Origin: a virus
DNA length: 24,293 bases
Reading direction: 5' to 3' (one strand)
IMG/VR virus record: IMGVR_UViG_3300042385_001582
Coordinates: 1 to 24,293 of that record
The notes under the pieces were generated by a model that saw only the letters and a list, made by a program, of their open reading frames with translations, had not been told where the DNA came from and did no database searches. Positions within the stretch are counted from its first letter, which is position 1; each line of letters begins with the position of its first letter. A program made the translations under genes and the position numbers. Below are positions 10,850 to 19,208 of the stretch, one piece after another.

Positions 10850-10857
10850 TATTTATC
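10850..10857 (-). promoter_or_regulatory. Candidate T4-type late promoter octamer (GATAAATA)
   Basis: In the 49-nt gap before the 497-residue gene the minus strand reads GATAAATA, one base off the T4 late consensus TATAAATA. It ends 9 bases before the ATG, so a transcript from it would have almost no leader. A sigma70-like reading (TTGATG, 16 nt, TAATAG) in the same gap is an equally weak alternative. Confidence 0.3.
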
Positions 10858-10889
10858 ACCAGAACATCAACTGCCAACACTTTAAACTA

Positions 10890-12236
10890 TTAAAGTAACA
10901 ACCAACTTGTTCCATTACTATATACTGCTCTTACTACTGCGCCTGACCCTGTGGGGGTAGTACCTAAACTTGTACCAGCAGCTTGATTTGCATCTGTAAC
11001 AAATGCTATACTATATGCGTATGCGTTTGCAGCAGGTAAACTACTAACAATGTAACTTGCAAATATTGTTGGTGCAAATGCAGTTACTAAGAACCCTCTC
11101 ATTATCTCTACGTTTGCAGTAGTAGAGCTGGTAGCAATCATTACTGGTTTTGAAACGCTGCCCGCAGTAGTAGGCTCAACCGATACTGCTGAACCTGATA
11201 CGGTATCAGATAGGTAATAAAATTGACTATCAACAAGCCCGGTAAGACCGGTAATTGGACCAGAGTATATTATAGTAAAACCAGAACCGGTAGCTGATTG
11301 TACTATACCGATTACTTCAGCGTTTGCAGCATTATCAGCTTGAGCTAAAGCATACCCCCCTGAGGTCTTTCTGATTACATCCCCTACTGTAAATGAATTA
11401 CTATAAGTTATGTTTTCCTTAGCTCCGGCTCCACTATAGCCAGATATGCCAGAGTCTCCTGAATAACCAGATGTACCACTATAACCAGATGTTCCAATAC
11501 CACTATAACCAGAAATACCAGAATAGCCTGAAATACCACTGTAACCGGAGTAACCTGAAATACCAGAGTAACCGCTAATACCGGAATAACCGCTTATACC
11601 AGAGTAACCAGAAGTGCCGCTATAGCCTGATACTCCGCTACCACTGAAACCAGATATACCGCTAAACCCGGAGTAACCACTATTACCAGACCAACCTGAA
11701 ATACCCGAATCTCCTGAAAAACCGGAAATGCCACTAAATCCTGATATACCACTATAACCAGATATACCGCTATAGCCTGAATAACCAGAAATACCAGAGT
11801 AACCACTTGTACCTGAGTATCCTGACGTTCCACTATAACCTGAAAACCCGCTTGTACCGGAATACCCTGAAATACCAGAGTAACCGCTAATACCAGAATA
11901 ACCACTTGTACCCATACCGGAGTAACCTGAAATACCAGAATAGCCTGAAGTGCTTACGCCTGAGTAACCACTATAACCAGAAGCTGCTGATGGACCTGCT
12001 GGGCCTGAGTAACCGGAGGTACCGTTTATACCAGACCAACCTGAGTAACCTGATCTACCTGATACCCCCGAGCCGGAATAACCAGAGGGGCCACTATAGC
12101 CACTTGGGCCTGAATAACCTGAAGAACCAGAGTTACCGCTATAACCTGAAGCATTACCACTATAGCCAGATGATCCTGAATACCCGCTCGAGCTCGGGTC
12201 AGCTAACATATTAGAGTTTACTTTTACAAGGGCCAT
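10890..12236 (-). CDS. Collagen-like tail fibre protein (Gly-X-Ser triplets), 448 aa
   Basis: After about 15 residues, positions about 16-270 are Gly-X-Ser triplets dominated by GYS alternating with GIS, GTS or GFS, with a few breaks (GNASG, GMGTSG, GIGTSG). Glycine every third residue is the collagen signature, but proline is rare and Tyr/Ile/Phe fill the X position. Residues about 273-385 form a globular module (FTVGDVIRKTSGGYALAQ, then FYYLSDTVSG, EPTTAGSVSKPVMIA) of a type common in phage tail-fibre proteins next to collagen-like stretches. A last domain (386-448) ends with an SLPAANAYAYSIAFVTDANQ segment. It starts 3 nt after the stop of the 330-residue gene. Probable trimeric fibre with a receptor-binding or trimerising head; the trimer is inferred from collagen-like families. 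Confidence 0.93.
   Translation of the reverse strand: MALVKVNSNMLADPSSSGYSGSSGYSGNASGYSGNSGSSGYSGPSGYSGPSGYSGSGVSGRSGYSGWSGINGTSGYSGPAGPSAASGYSGYSGVSTSGYSGISGYSGMGTSGYSGISGYSGISGYSGTSGFSGYSGTSGYSGTSGYSGISGYSGYSGISGYSGISGFSGISGFSGDSGISGWSGNSGYSGFSGISGFSGSGVSGYSGTSGYSGISGYSGISGYSGISGYSGYSGISGYSGISGYSGIGTSGYSGTSGYSGDSGISGYSGAGAKENITYSNSFTVGDVIRKTSGGYALAQADNAANAEVIGIVQSATGSGFTIIYSGPITGLTGLVDSQFYYLSDTVSGSAVSVEPTTAGSVSKPVMIATSSTTANVEIMRGFLVTAFAPTIFASYIVSSLPAANAYAYSIAFVTDANQAAGTSLGTTPTGSGAVVRAVYSNGTSWLLL
11425..12190 (-). repeat. Collagen-like (Gly-X-Ser)n coding repeat
   Basis: A 9-nt-based repeat encoding Gly-X-Ser triplets, mostly as GYSGIS/GYSGTS six-residue units. Gly, Tyr and Ser codons vary from unit to unit, so nucleotide copies are imperfect although the protein repeat is regular. 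This contrasts with the exact copies in the Pro/Thr blocks. Confidence 0.9.
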
Positions 12237-12239
12237 ATA

Positions 12240-13232
12240 TTAGTAGCGTTTAACTATTACTATTATACTGTTTACAGGTGGAGGCTCACTAAATAAAATA
12301 TTTTGATTGGTAGTACTTATTGTATAGCTACTATCCGGGGTTTGTACTACCCCCTCAACACTGACCTGGTAGTCACTAGCAGTAGACGAGGTAATATTAC
12401 TCAACGTAAAAGTGGTAGTTGAGCCGTCTCCTACAAAAGTAAAGTATGTTGGTGAAGTAGTTGCCATTGAAGTTGAGTTTGTAATAGCTACTGCTTCTAT
12501 TACACTAGCAATTAAGTACTCTTCAGGAATACTATATGCGCTAGCGGAATAAAGAGCTTCAGGAATACCTGGAGTAACAGTAGTATAATTACTTATCGAG
12601 ACAGATGGGTCTCTATCAAAGTAATTGTTAGTATCGTATATTTCTTCAATTTGTATATTAAAGTTACTCGATATAGTATTTAAATACGGTAAAGAAGTTA
12701 ATATATCTGGATTTGTTACAATAAAGCTTGTAATAACACCGTCTGGGGTTATTTTACGGGTAAAAGCGGTTAAAATATAATTATAGAATAACCGCTCTAA
12801 AGAAGTGCTGGTGCCTGTTAAGTTGTTCTTTAGTTTACTATAATATATGCTATTACGCTTATTAGCTAAATAAACGGTTACGTCTTTTAAGCGACGTGCA
12901 TAACCAACAATGACTGATTGTAAACTAGTACTGTCATCAATATCTACATTTTCAAATAGCTCTTTTTCGGCTTGAGTACGAGCAGTAATACCTAGAGTCT
13001 TTAAAAATGTTTTATAGTATTTAACTACATAGTCTATCGACACAACATTAGATACCGCTCTTTTAGTATACCAGCCTTTCAAATAAGCATTATATTGACC
13101 GAATAGATCCCCAGGGGGAATATTTGAATTACGAACTTTCCAGTCTTGAAAATTATACGGCGCATTAATATCCTGGGTACCGCTTAGACTAACGGTACTG
13201 GTTAATGTTTCAATTGTGTTGAATACTGCCAT
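12240..13232 (-). CDS. Tail/baseplate structural protein with C-terminal fibre-type beta module, 330 aa
   Basis: Residues about 1-160 are mainly helical (DLFGQYNAYLKGWYTKRAV, ARRLKDVTVYLANKRNS) and probably form an attachment domain. The C-terminal 65 residues read FVGDGSTTTFTLSN, DYQVSVEGVVQTPDSSYTI and SEPPPVNSIIVIVKRY, a small beta module seen in many phage fibre and baseplate proteins. At 330 residues it is close to T4 gp8 (334) and lies two genes after gp6, but I see no sequence resemblance that would justify calling it gp8. It starts 4 nt after the upstream stop, and the collagen-like gene follows after 3 nt. It could be the adaptor that docks the collagen-like fibre. Confidence 0.85.
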   Translation of the reverse strand: MAVFNTIETLTSTVSLSGTQDINAPYNFQDWKVRNSNIPPGDLFGQYNAYLKGWYTKRAVSNVVSIDYVVKYYKTFLKTLGITARTQAEKELFENVDIDDSTSLQSVIVGYARRLKDVTVYLANKRNSIYYSKLKNNLTGTSTSLERLFYNYILTAFTRKITPDGVITSFIVTNPDILTSLPYLNTISSNFNIQIEEIYDTNNYFDRDPSVSISNYTTVTPGIPEALYSASAYSIPEEYLIASVIEAVAITNSTSMATTSPTYFTFVGDGSTTTFTLSNITSSTASDYQVSVEGVVQTPDSSYTISTTNQNILFSEPPPVNSIIVIVKRY

Positions 13233-13236
13233 ATTT

Positions 13237-16200
13237 TTATTTAATTAATCCTAAGCCTTTATGTATATAGTAGTTAAAGATAGTTTCTAGAGTACCTTCA
13301 TCTCTAACCCATTCATTATGCCCTGAACCGCTTTCAGATAGAGTGGTATACGGGTCATCCCAGTTAACCAGGCCTTCAACCTGTTGGTTATCAACTACGT
13401 CGTTATATACAAAAAATCTATAATTGTTTATAACTGGAGTTGTTAACCCCCAACCGAAAAACGCACTCAATGGATAAACTGTAAGTGGGAATGTTAATGC
13501 ACTTGCTGGAGCGAAGTAATTTTGTAATCCCCGAGCAGATATAGAACTGTATGACGTAATTACAGGTACTTCTAGTAGCTCGTAGTTTTGAGTGTTAAAT
13601 ATATCATTAGCTACTATTTTTTGACCAGCAGAGACTATTGTGTTACTGACGTTATACGCTGAAAGCTCATTACCTAAATTAATATGTCCTTTAGTAGCGT
13701 CAAAGTTACGATTAAATAAAGAACGTGCACCCCACACGGTGCTTTGCTGAGTTGAATACAGGTCAACCACTCTACTTAATGTTGGTGGTATGTCGTAATC
13801 AAAGTTATCGAGTTCAATGCCTAAAGATTGTGCTAAAGAATAAAATTGAGAGACATTAGCTTTAGAAAGGTCAGCTGTGTTAGGTACAAAGTTAGCTATT
13901 TTTTCAAATACTACCCCACCAAAAGTATCTTCAGATGTTGCGCTCACTCCAGCTACTGCTGGTAGGTAAGTATCGAAAAATACTTCATTTTGATTAATAG
14001 TAGACTGTAAAGCATACTTCTTTAATTGCGTACCATAATCAAAGCCTTGACCGAATTTACGTGCAAAATATGTAGATTCAAAATTTACTACATTAAATGA
14101 ATCACTTGAACCACTAATAGGTTTACTAACAAGTATAGCTGGTTGAGTTCCTATTGTAATAGGATTAAACCCGTTTGAAGGGTTAGCAGATAAGTCTTGT
14201 ATTATAGTTACATTCCCGTTAGATAGCGAAGATAAAGCTAACATACCAACCGAATAAGGGGTGAATGTACCTATATAATAACCGCCGGTGTCTCTACCTA
14301 GGGAGTCAGTACGATGTATAGTGTATACCAAAGAATTACCCGATGTCGGGTTATTACTTGTATTAAATACCGCACTAACAGGATTGACTACATTACTAGA
14401 TAAAGTTACCGTGTAACTGTTAGCACCACTTACTGGGTAGTTTAATAAAGTTTTATCTGATAAAAACGCAGCGGTACCGCTTCTAATTGCGCTATTGACT
14501 GTAGGTACAAAGCGACTTTCAACCCCTGGCCAATAAGTTTCGTACAAAGGTACTTTTCCGTTTAAAGTAAACCCTAAATGATCTGCTGATAAACTCTGAA
14601 CGTAATAGTAAGAAGAAAGACTAACTAAAGTATTAGAATAAGACGGTATATTAATATAATCATAGTCTTGGGTATTAGGTATATTAGATGTGTTTAAGTT
14701 AACCCAGATTGTAGTTGGAGTAGCAGATACCATACCAGTACTACTATTATACGCCATTGAAGGTATGTCATCTATATAATAGAATTCAAAGCTACCTGAT
14801 AGGCCTACTACTACCCCTGTACTCGAAAGCGTCCCAGAGGAAAGAATTCTAATTTCCGTACTACTAATAGGGGTAAACTCGTTTATAATAGCACCATCAT
14901 CTAACGGGCTAGCTGAAACTGTAGTGAATCTCCAACGAGGTCTTAAATTTGCAAGTTGACTTGGAGGTACTTCAGTCCAAGGTTGAGATAAAGAGTTTTG
15001 CGAGTAAAAAGTAAATTTAATGCTTTCGTTATCTCTTATATTAGTAGTATAATAATTTACAGTGAGCGGTACTGGTCCAGCTGAGGCTGTTCCAGACTTA
15101 CTTGATTGATAACCATAAAAACAAGTACCTGAAGTAGGTGTACTACCGCTTAAGTCAGACCACCTACTATAATTCCAAGATAAATTGTCAGCTAGATAAT
15201 TTGTAGCAGAAAGAGTAGATAAAAAGTTTACCGCAGTGACAGTGGTAGAAAATGTACGAAGATACGCAGGAACCGTGTTAGCTGATAGCGAATTATAAAG
15301 CGCTAGCTTTATTTCGTATACTCCTGGCCAGTTATAAATGTGAGAAGGAGAGTACTCCTTACTATATGTACCGTCGCCGAACCACCACACAATATCATAT
15401 ATAGATGTTATTAACGCTTCAGTAGCGCCGGGTATTGCAACAAGAGAGCATGTAAAGGGGGTAGCAAAAACAAATCCAGAAATACCCGCATTTAAAACTG
15501 AATTATTAACTGAAAACCCGAACACATCCTTTGGGGCAACCCAAGACGGAGGAATCGTCGGGGTTGGCGTCGGGGTCACGGTAGGTGTTGGAGTAATTGT
15601 AGGGGTAGGGGTAGGACCTACCGGGGTTTCAGTTGGAGTTGGAGATGGAGTTGCTGTAGGCGCTACTGTTGGAGTCGGAGTAGGTGTTGCTGTGGGTGCG
15701 CCTGGAGTTGGAGTCGGGGTAGGGGTGTGAGTCGGCGCTGGCGTTGGAGTTGGAGACGGAGTAGGTGTTGCTGTAGGAGCAAGTGTTACCGTAGGGGTAG
15801 GAGTCGGGGTAGAAGTTGCGGCCGGGGTAGCTGTGGGGGTCGGGGTCGGAGTAGCAGTCGGTACTAGAGTCGGCGTCGGGGTCGGGGTCGGGGTAGCAGT
15901 CGGATTTGGAGTTGCGGTAGGTGTTGGAGTCGGGGTCGGAGTCGGCGCTATTACAGTTAATGAGAGGGTACTACCGATTTGATTATCAAGACCTACAATA
16001 TTAGAGCCTGTTACTTTAATTGTATATACCCCAGGGGTTAACGTACTAATAGGTAAAATAATACTCCACCCGCTATTAACCGGGCAAGGGAGAACTCCGC
16101 CGTTAGAGTAAGCATTGTAAACATCATTTCTAGTACCACTTAAAGTGGCGCTATGCGAAGATGAAGTGCCGATCGAAGTAATAATTTCAACTGTAACTGC

Positions 16201-16644
16201 AGTAGCATTTACGTACCCAGCACCATACGGTACTAAAGCCCAGCCATTTGAATTAAAAGTAGACGTACCTTGCGCAACACTTACAGATGGAGTGCTAACC
16301 GCAGTGTCATACGAACCGAAAGGGGTGCCTTGGACAGGGACAGGGGTTGGGGTAGGAGTCGGAGTCGGAGTCGGGGTAGCAGTCGGATTTGGAGTTGCAG
16401 TAGGGGTCGGCGTCGGGGTCGCCGGTATAGTAACCTGACTCAAACTACAACCACAAGAGTTAATTATATCACATTCCGGCTGATACGGAAAGCCATACTC
16501 GTCACTATAATCATCAATGCTGTATTGAGTACCACCACAAGAAACGTTCTCTATATGTAAATTTCCGGTGCAATCATACCATTGTACATCGGTAAACCCG
16601 CAACTACAATCTAGTCTCCAAATTGTATTATTATAGCATGCCAT
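13237..16644 (-). CDS. Large baseplate-proximal structural protein with PKD-like domain and Pro/Thr linkers, 1135 aa
   Basis: The protein starts with a Cys-rich domain (1-70; [22 protein letters not shown]) related to the Cys domains of the 717-residue protein. A Pro/Thr linker (72-102), an Ig-like beta domain (about 105-230; [14 protein letters not shown]) and a longer Pro/Thr linker (231-364) follow. Next is a PKD-like domain (about 375-470) with WWFGDGTYS and [11 protein letters not shown], then about 660 residues of phage-specific sequence. The C-terminal part contains [20 protein letters not shown] and ends after a NEWVRDEG motif. Its place after gp6 corresponds to T4 gene 7 (1032 aa), and the C-terminal part may hold that role; I cannot show homology. 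The Cys/PKD/linker part looks like an N-terminal addition projecting from the baseplate. Confidence 0.87.
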   Translation of the reverse strand: MACYNNTIWRLDCSCGFTDVQWYDCTGNLHIENVSCGGTQYSIDDYSDEYGFPYQPECDIINSCGCSLSQVTIPATPTPTPTATPNPTATPTPTPTPTPTPVPVQGTPFGSYDTAVSTPSVSVAQGTSTFNSNGWALVPYGAGYVNATAVTVEIITSIGTSSSHSATLSGTRNDVYNAYSNGGVLPCPVNSGWSIILPISTLTPGVYTIKVTGSNIVGLDNQIGSTLSLTVIAPTPTPTPTPTATPNPTATPTPTPTPTLVPTATPTPTPTATPAATSTPTPTPTVTLAPTATPTPSPTPTPAPTHTPTPTPTPGAPTATPTPTPTVAPTATPSPTPTETPVGPTPTPTITPTPTVTPTPTPTIPPSWVAPKDVFGFSVNNSVLNAGISGFVFATPFTCSLVAIPGATEALITSIYDIVWWFGDGTYSKEYSPSHIYNWPGVYEIKLALYNSLSANTVPAYLRTFSTTVTAVNFLSTLSATNYLADNLSWNYSRWSDLSGSTPTSGTCFYGYQSSKSGTASAGPVPLTVNYYTTNIRDNESIKFTFYSQNSLSQPWTEVPPSQLANLRPRWRFTTVSASPLDDGAIINEFTPISSTEIRILSSGTLSSTGVVVGLSGSFEFYYIDDIPSMAYNSSTGMVSATPTTIWVNLNTSNIPNTQDYDYINIPSYSNTLVSLSSYYYVQSLSADHLGFTLNGKVPLYETYWPGVESRFVPTVNSAIRSGTAAFLSDKTLLNYPVSGANSYTVTLSSNVVNPVSAVFNTSNNPTSGNSLVYTIHRTDSLGRDTGGYYIGTFTPYSVGMLALSSLSNGNVTIIQDLSANPSNGFNPITIGTQPAILVSKPISGSSDSFNVVNFESTYFARKFGQGFDYGTQLKKYALQSTINQNEVFFDTYLPAVAGVSATSEDTFGGVVFEKIANFVPNTADLSKANVSQFYSLAQSLGIELDNFDYDIPPTLSRVVDLYSTQQSTVWGARSLFNRNFDATKGHINLGNELSAYNVSNTIVSAGQKIVANDIFNTQNYELLEVPVITSYSSISARGLQNYFAPASALTFPLTVYPLSAFFGWGLTTPVINNYRFFVYNDVVDNQQVEGLVNWDDPYTTLSESGSGHNEWVRDEGTLETIFNYYIHKGLGLIK
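15553..15950 (-). repeat. Pro/Thr linker, long block of the 1135-residue protein
   Basis: About 133 residues of Thr-Pro repeat interrupted by Ala-, Val-, Gly- and His-containing units, between the Ig-like and PKD-like domains. It is more degenerate at nucleotide level than the blocks in the 717-residue gene. Confidence 0.88.
16338..16428 (-). repeat. Pro/Thr linker, short block of the 1135-residue protein
   Basis: About 30 residues of Thr-Pro repeat between the N-terminal Cys domain and the Ig-like domain. The unit [13 protein letters not shown] also appears in the longer block downstream in the same protein. Confidence 0.88.
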
Positions 16645-16645
16645 C

Positions 16646-16885
16646 TTATTGAGTATTAATTAATTGCGCGCTTAAAGACGTGTAGTATAAAATTTTTCTT
16701 TGTGCCATTAAAGGTTTTATTTCCTCACTAGTAGCATCTTTATTTTTATAACCAGGAGGTAAACTATACTTTTCATAACTTATATTCTTAATAATAACAC
16801 TAGTGTTATCTGAAAAGTAAACAGTTACAATCCGGTCAGTCGGGTTGTCTATAATTTTTCTTACTTGTTCGACTGAGTAGGGCAT
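16646..16885 (-). CDS. Small protein between gp6-like and 1135-residue genes, 79 aa
   Basis: A 79-residue frame packed between gp6 (gap 2 nt) and the next large gene (gap 1 nt). It begins [18 protein letters not shown], followed by two beta strands ([16 protein letters not shown]), then a basic, Pro-containing segment and a C-terminal helix. No signal peptide, membrane segment or known motif. The tight fit in the baseplate operon supports expression; a small wedge component or assembly factor is possible. Not recognised. Confidence 0.75.
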   Translation of the reverse strand: MPYSVEQVRKIIDNPTDRIVTVYFSDNTSVIIKNISYEKYSLPPGYKNKDATSEEIKPLMAQRKILYYTSLSAQLINTQ

Positions 16886-16887
16886 AA

Positions 16888-18714
16888 TTAAAAGTTTATA
16901 ATAGAGGTGTTTCTAGTAACTTCTAGCTCAACGACCACTCTTGTCATTAGCTCTTCTATATCGTTTAAATAAACTGTTTCAAAAGGCTTAACGGTAAAAT
17001 TCTTTGTAGTTGATATTATATCGTTTTGCGGGTAAGATGGATTAAATACAATTAGAGATAAACCGTTAGTAGATTGATCTTGATTAGTTGTAGTAATTTG
17101 CTTTACCCCGTCTAAAGCTAAAATACTACCGGTAATATCTGTAAGATTAACGGTAAAGCCTAAGGTAATGTTAATAGGACTAAAGTAAGACTTAAATATA
17201 CTCTGTATTTGATCTTTAATGACGCTTGGCGGTATTTTTGAATCTCTTTGAAGAGTAACAACAAGTCTAGAGTTTGTAATGTCAGCCGGGTCTACTGAAT
17301 CTTTACCGAGACCGATAGTAACTGCTTTATAAACTGGGTCCATTACTATAACTTCTGATGTTAATGTCTTTTTATCATTAACAGAGGAAACAATTAACTG
17401 CTTTTGAGATGGAGTTAAATAGTTTACGTAATTGTTGGTAATAAGCTTTGTAGCTTTAGGTAGAACGTAAACATATACATTATTAAAGTTACAAGCATCA
17501 GCAAAAGCCATTTGATTATAAAGTACTCTATAGTCTTGACCAGGATTAGTTAACCCGATATCATATAGGTATTTTAAGTGACCATTTACATACTCATTAT
17601 TGTTAAGTACTTTAACGTCGTTAATAATATTAGCAAAAGAGTTTTTAATAAACGCTTGGTAGTCAGAAGCAGTAACTACTCTAAATTGAGATCTAAATGT
17701 AGCTGGAGCGTTTGCCCGGATACTTTCAACACTTTCAGCTTCGGTGTATGCAGTGGAAATGTTACTGTTATTAAAATTTAAATTTAACACGTTAGTATCA
17801 TTTAAAATAGTTAAATCTGGACTTATAACGTCTTGTTTAATTAAATTAAACTGAGCAGTAGTGTATATAGTGGCTGATTGACCAGCAAGAGCGTTAGCTT
17901 GTACTTCTCCGTTAATGCCAGAAGATTGAAGATAATATACTGCTACTATGTCATCAGCTACAAGCTGTTGACCGTTAATGTTATCACCAAATTTAATTTC
18001 GTAATTTTTATTACTATTTAAACGTATTTCAAATTTAGTAGCGGTAGCGTTTTCTAAATATAACGACTCCACTCTGCTCCATTTTGCCCATTTTTCTGTA
18101 GTTGTACTTTTTACGTAGACATCAACGTTAAAGTGATCAATAGCAACGTCTGTACCAGGTATTAAGTATACAATTTCATTAGCTTCCCCGCGCGCTACAT
18201 ATAAGGGATACTCTATATAGGTACCTTGATAAAGTAGGTATTGATCTCCTACAGTAGATAAAGTTTCAGAACCAGACATTGTTTTAGTAAACGTAATATC
18301 GGTGTTGAACGATAAGGTAGTATTGTTTGAACGTACAAAAGTGTAACGTGGTATGGTATACGTACCAACCCCTAGAGCATTATTAGCTGAAACACTAAAT
18401 GATAAAGTCGAGGTTTGATTACCAATAGGGGAATAACTAATGAGTTTTACAATTCTGTTAATGTTTTCGTAAATTTGAGAATCACTAAACATAGACTCTG
18501 TAGAAGTTTGATTCAAGTAATACATTAGCGTATGAAATGAGTACGCAATAATATTATTAATAGCTGTTATATTAGAGCCTTCGTAATTTTGATCAGTAAA
18601 TAAGTTAGTCTCGTTTAAACGGGTTTTAATAAATTCTCTTAAAGAGAGAGCATCAAACGCTACATATTCGTTTTTACTGACATTGAGAGATGTTTGATCT
18701 GTAGTAGTATTCAT
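16888..18714 (-). CDS. gp6: Baseplate wedge subunit, T4 gp6-like (baseplate J family)
   Basis: A 608-residue protein (T4 gp6 is 660). gp6 dimers form the inner ring of the baseplate and join neighbouring wedges. Supporting features: an N-terminal helical region (FDALSLREFIKTRLNETNLF, then NIIAYSFHTLMYYLNQTSTE); a central beta domain with KFGDNINGQQL; and the characteristic segment at about 333-356 (ANAPATFRSQFRVVTASDYQ), shared by gp6 and the phage Mu/P2 gpJ family, where a new domain starts after a Tyr/Phe-rich helix. It begins 1 nt after the gp25 stop, the pairing expected for wedge genes. No Shine-Dalgarno is visible, so translation is perhaps coupled to gp25. The assignment relies on motif and neighbour agreement. 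Confidence 0.9.
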   Translation of the reverse strand: MNTTTDQTSLNVSKNEYVAFDALSLREFIKTRLNETNLFTDQNYEGSNITAINNIIAYSFHTLMYYLNQTSTESMFSDSQIYENINRIVKLISYSPIGNQTSTLSFSVSANNALGVGTYTIPRYTFVRSNNTTLSFNTDITFTKTMSGSETLSTVGDQYLLYQGTYIEYPLYVARGEANEIVYLIPGTDVAIDHFNVDVYVKSTTTEKWAKWSRVESLYLENATATKFEIRLNSNKNYEIKFGDNINGQQLVADDIVAVYYLQSSGINGEVQANALAGQSATIYTTAQFNLIKQDVISPDLTILNDTNVLNLNFNNSNISTAYTEAESVESIRANAPATFRSQFRVVTASDYQAFIKNSFANIINDVKVLNNNEYVNGHLKYLYDIGLTNPGQDYRVLYNQMAFADACNFNNVYVYVLPKATKLITNNYVNYLTPSQKQLIVSSVNDKKTLTSEVIVMDPVYKAVTIGLGKDSVDPADITNSRLVVTLQRDSKIPPSVIKDQIQSIFKSYFSPINITLGFTVNLTDITGSILALDGVKQITTTNQDQSTNGLSLIVFNPSYPQNDIISTTKNFTVKPFETVYLNDIEELMTRVVVELEVTRNTSIINF

Positions 18715-18715
18715 A

Positions 18716-19156
18716 TTATAGTAAGCTATATCCCTCTTTGTTCAACATTCCAGGTATAGTTATAGTTTTATTTAATTGTGGTATAACTATACTTAATGTA
18801 ATAGTATACAATTGCTCGTCAATGTCGACATTAACATGTATATTAGTAACCGTTACTCTAGGCTCATATGTAGAGATGCCTTTTAGTATAGTTTCCCCTA
18901 TTCTTTGGGCATTAATGTCGCTAGCAGGTTCAAACACGTACTGTAAGAGATTTAAGCCATAAATCGGATTTAATAAATTCTGACCAGGTAAAGTATTAAA
19001 TAGGTTCAGCAACGAGTTCTTAACCGCTGCTTCGTCATAATCTACAGGTATATCTCTTTGTACTGGATTTGGAAAGTCAAGATGCAGATCAGAGTACAAC
19101 TTTTTAGTGTTGGTAATATCTACTCTCTGTAGATTGTTGAAAGTTACGCTTGCCAT
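18716..19156 (-). CDS. gp25: Baseplate wedge subunit, T4 gp25-like
   Basis: A 146-residue protein of the gp25/GpW-gp25 family (T4 gp25 is 132). gp25 is a core wedge component that contacts gp6 and gp53 and helps start sheath assembly. Features seen: VQRDIPVDYDEAAVKNSLLN leading into helices, the NPIYGLNLLQYVFEP segment, and the family's invariant EPR-V motif at residues 98-101 followed by an amphipathic strand pair (IHVNVDIDEQLYTITLSIVI). The gene opens the left virion operon, is divergent from the 360-residue gene across 52 bases, and is followed after 1 nt by gp6. Older descriptions mention lysozyme resemblance; no muramidase active site is evident here. Confidence 0.93.
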   Translation of the reverse strand: MASVTFNNLQRVDITNTKKLYSDLHLDFPNPVQRDIPVDYDEAAVKNSLLNLFNTLPGQNLLNPIYGLNLLQYVFEPASDINAQRIGETILKGISTYEPRVTVTNIHVNVDIDEQLYTITLSIVIPQLNKTITIPGMLNKEGYSLL

Positions 19157-19208
19157 ACTAATTACTTAGGATTAGGCTGTAAAAGCCATAAGTAATAATA
19201 TATCTTTT
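19157..19208. promoter_or_regulatory. Divergent intergenic region (gp25 / 360-residue gene)
   Basis: A 52-base A/T-rich gap between two outward-facing genes, so promoters for both directions should lie here or in the gene starts. It holds a short GGCT-GTAAA-AGCC inverted repeat and A/T-rich leaders (TAATAATATAT before the plus-strand ATG). I see no convincing T4 late octamer or sigma70 pair and no Shine-Dalgarno in either direction. Confidence 0.4.

Noticed and set aside
11594-11905. Minus-strand open frame inside the collagen-like gene
   Set aside because: It is an alternative reading of the same glycine-triplet repeat in another frame; the Gly-X-Ser frame has the module domains and the operon fit.
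11425-12190. Regularly spaced short repeats resembling a CRISPR array (also in the Pro/Thr blocks)
   Set aside because: The repeats are in frame, encode glycine triplets or Thr-Pro units, and have no unique spacers or neighbouring cas genes.
12240-13232. Calling the 330-residue protein T4 gp8
   Set aside because: Length and position fit, but no sequence motif of gp8 is visible and the C-terminal module is of a general fibre type.
19168-19182. GGCT-GTAAA-AGCC inverted repeat in the divergent gap as an operator
   Set aside because: A 4-bp stem is too short to separate from chance, and there is no second copy.
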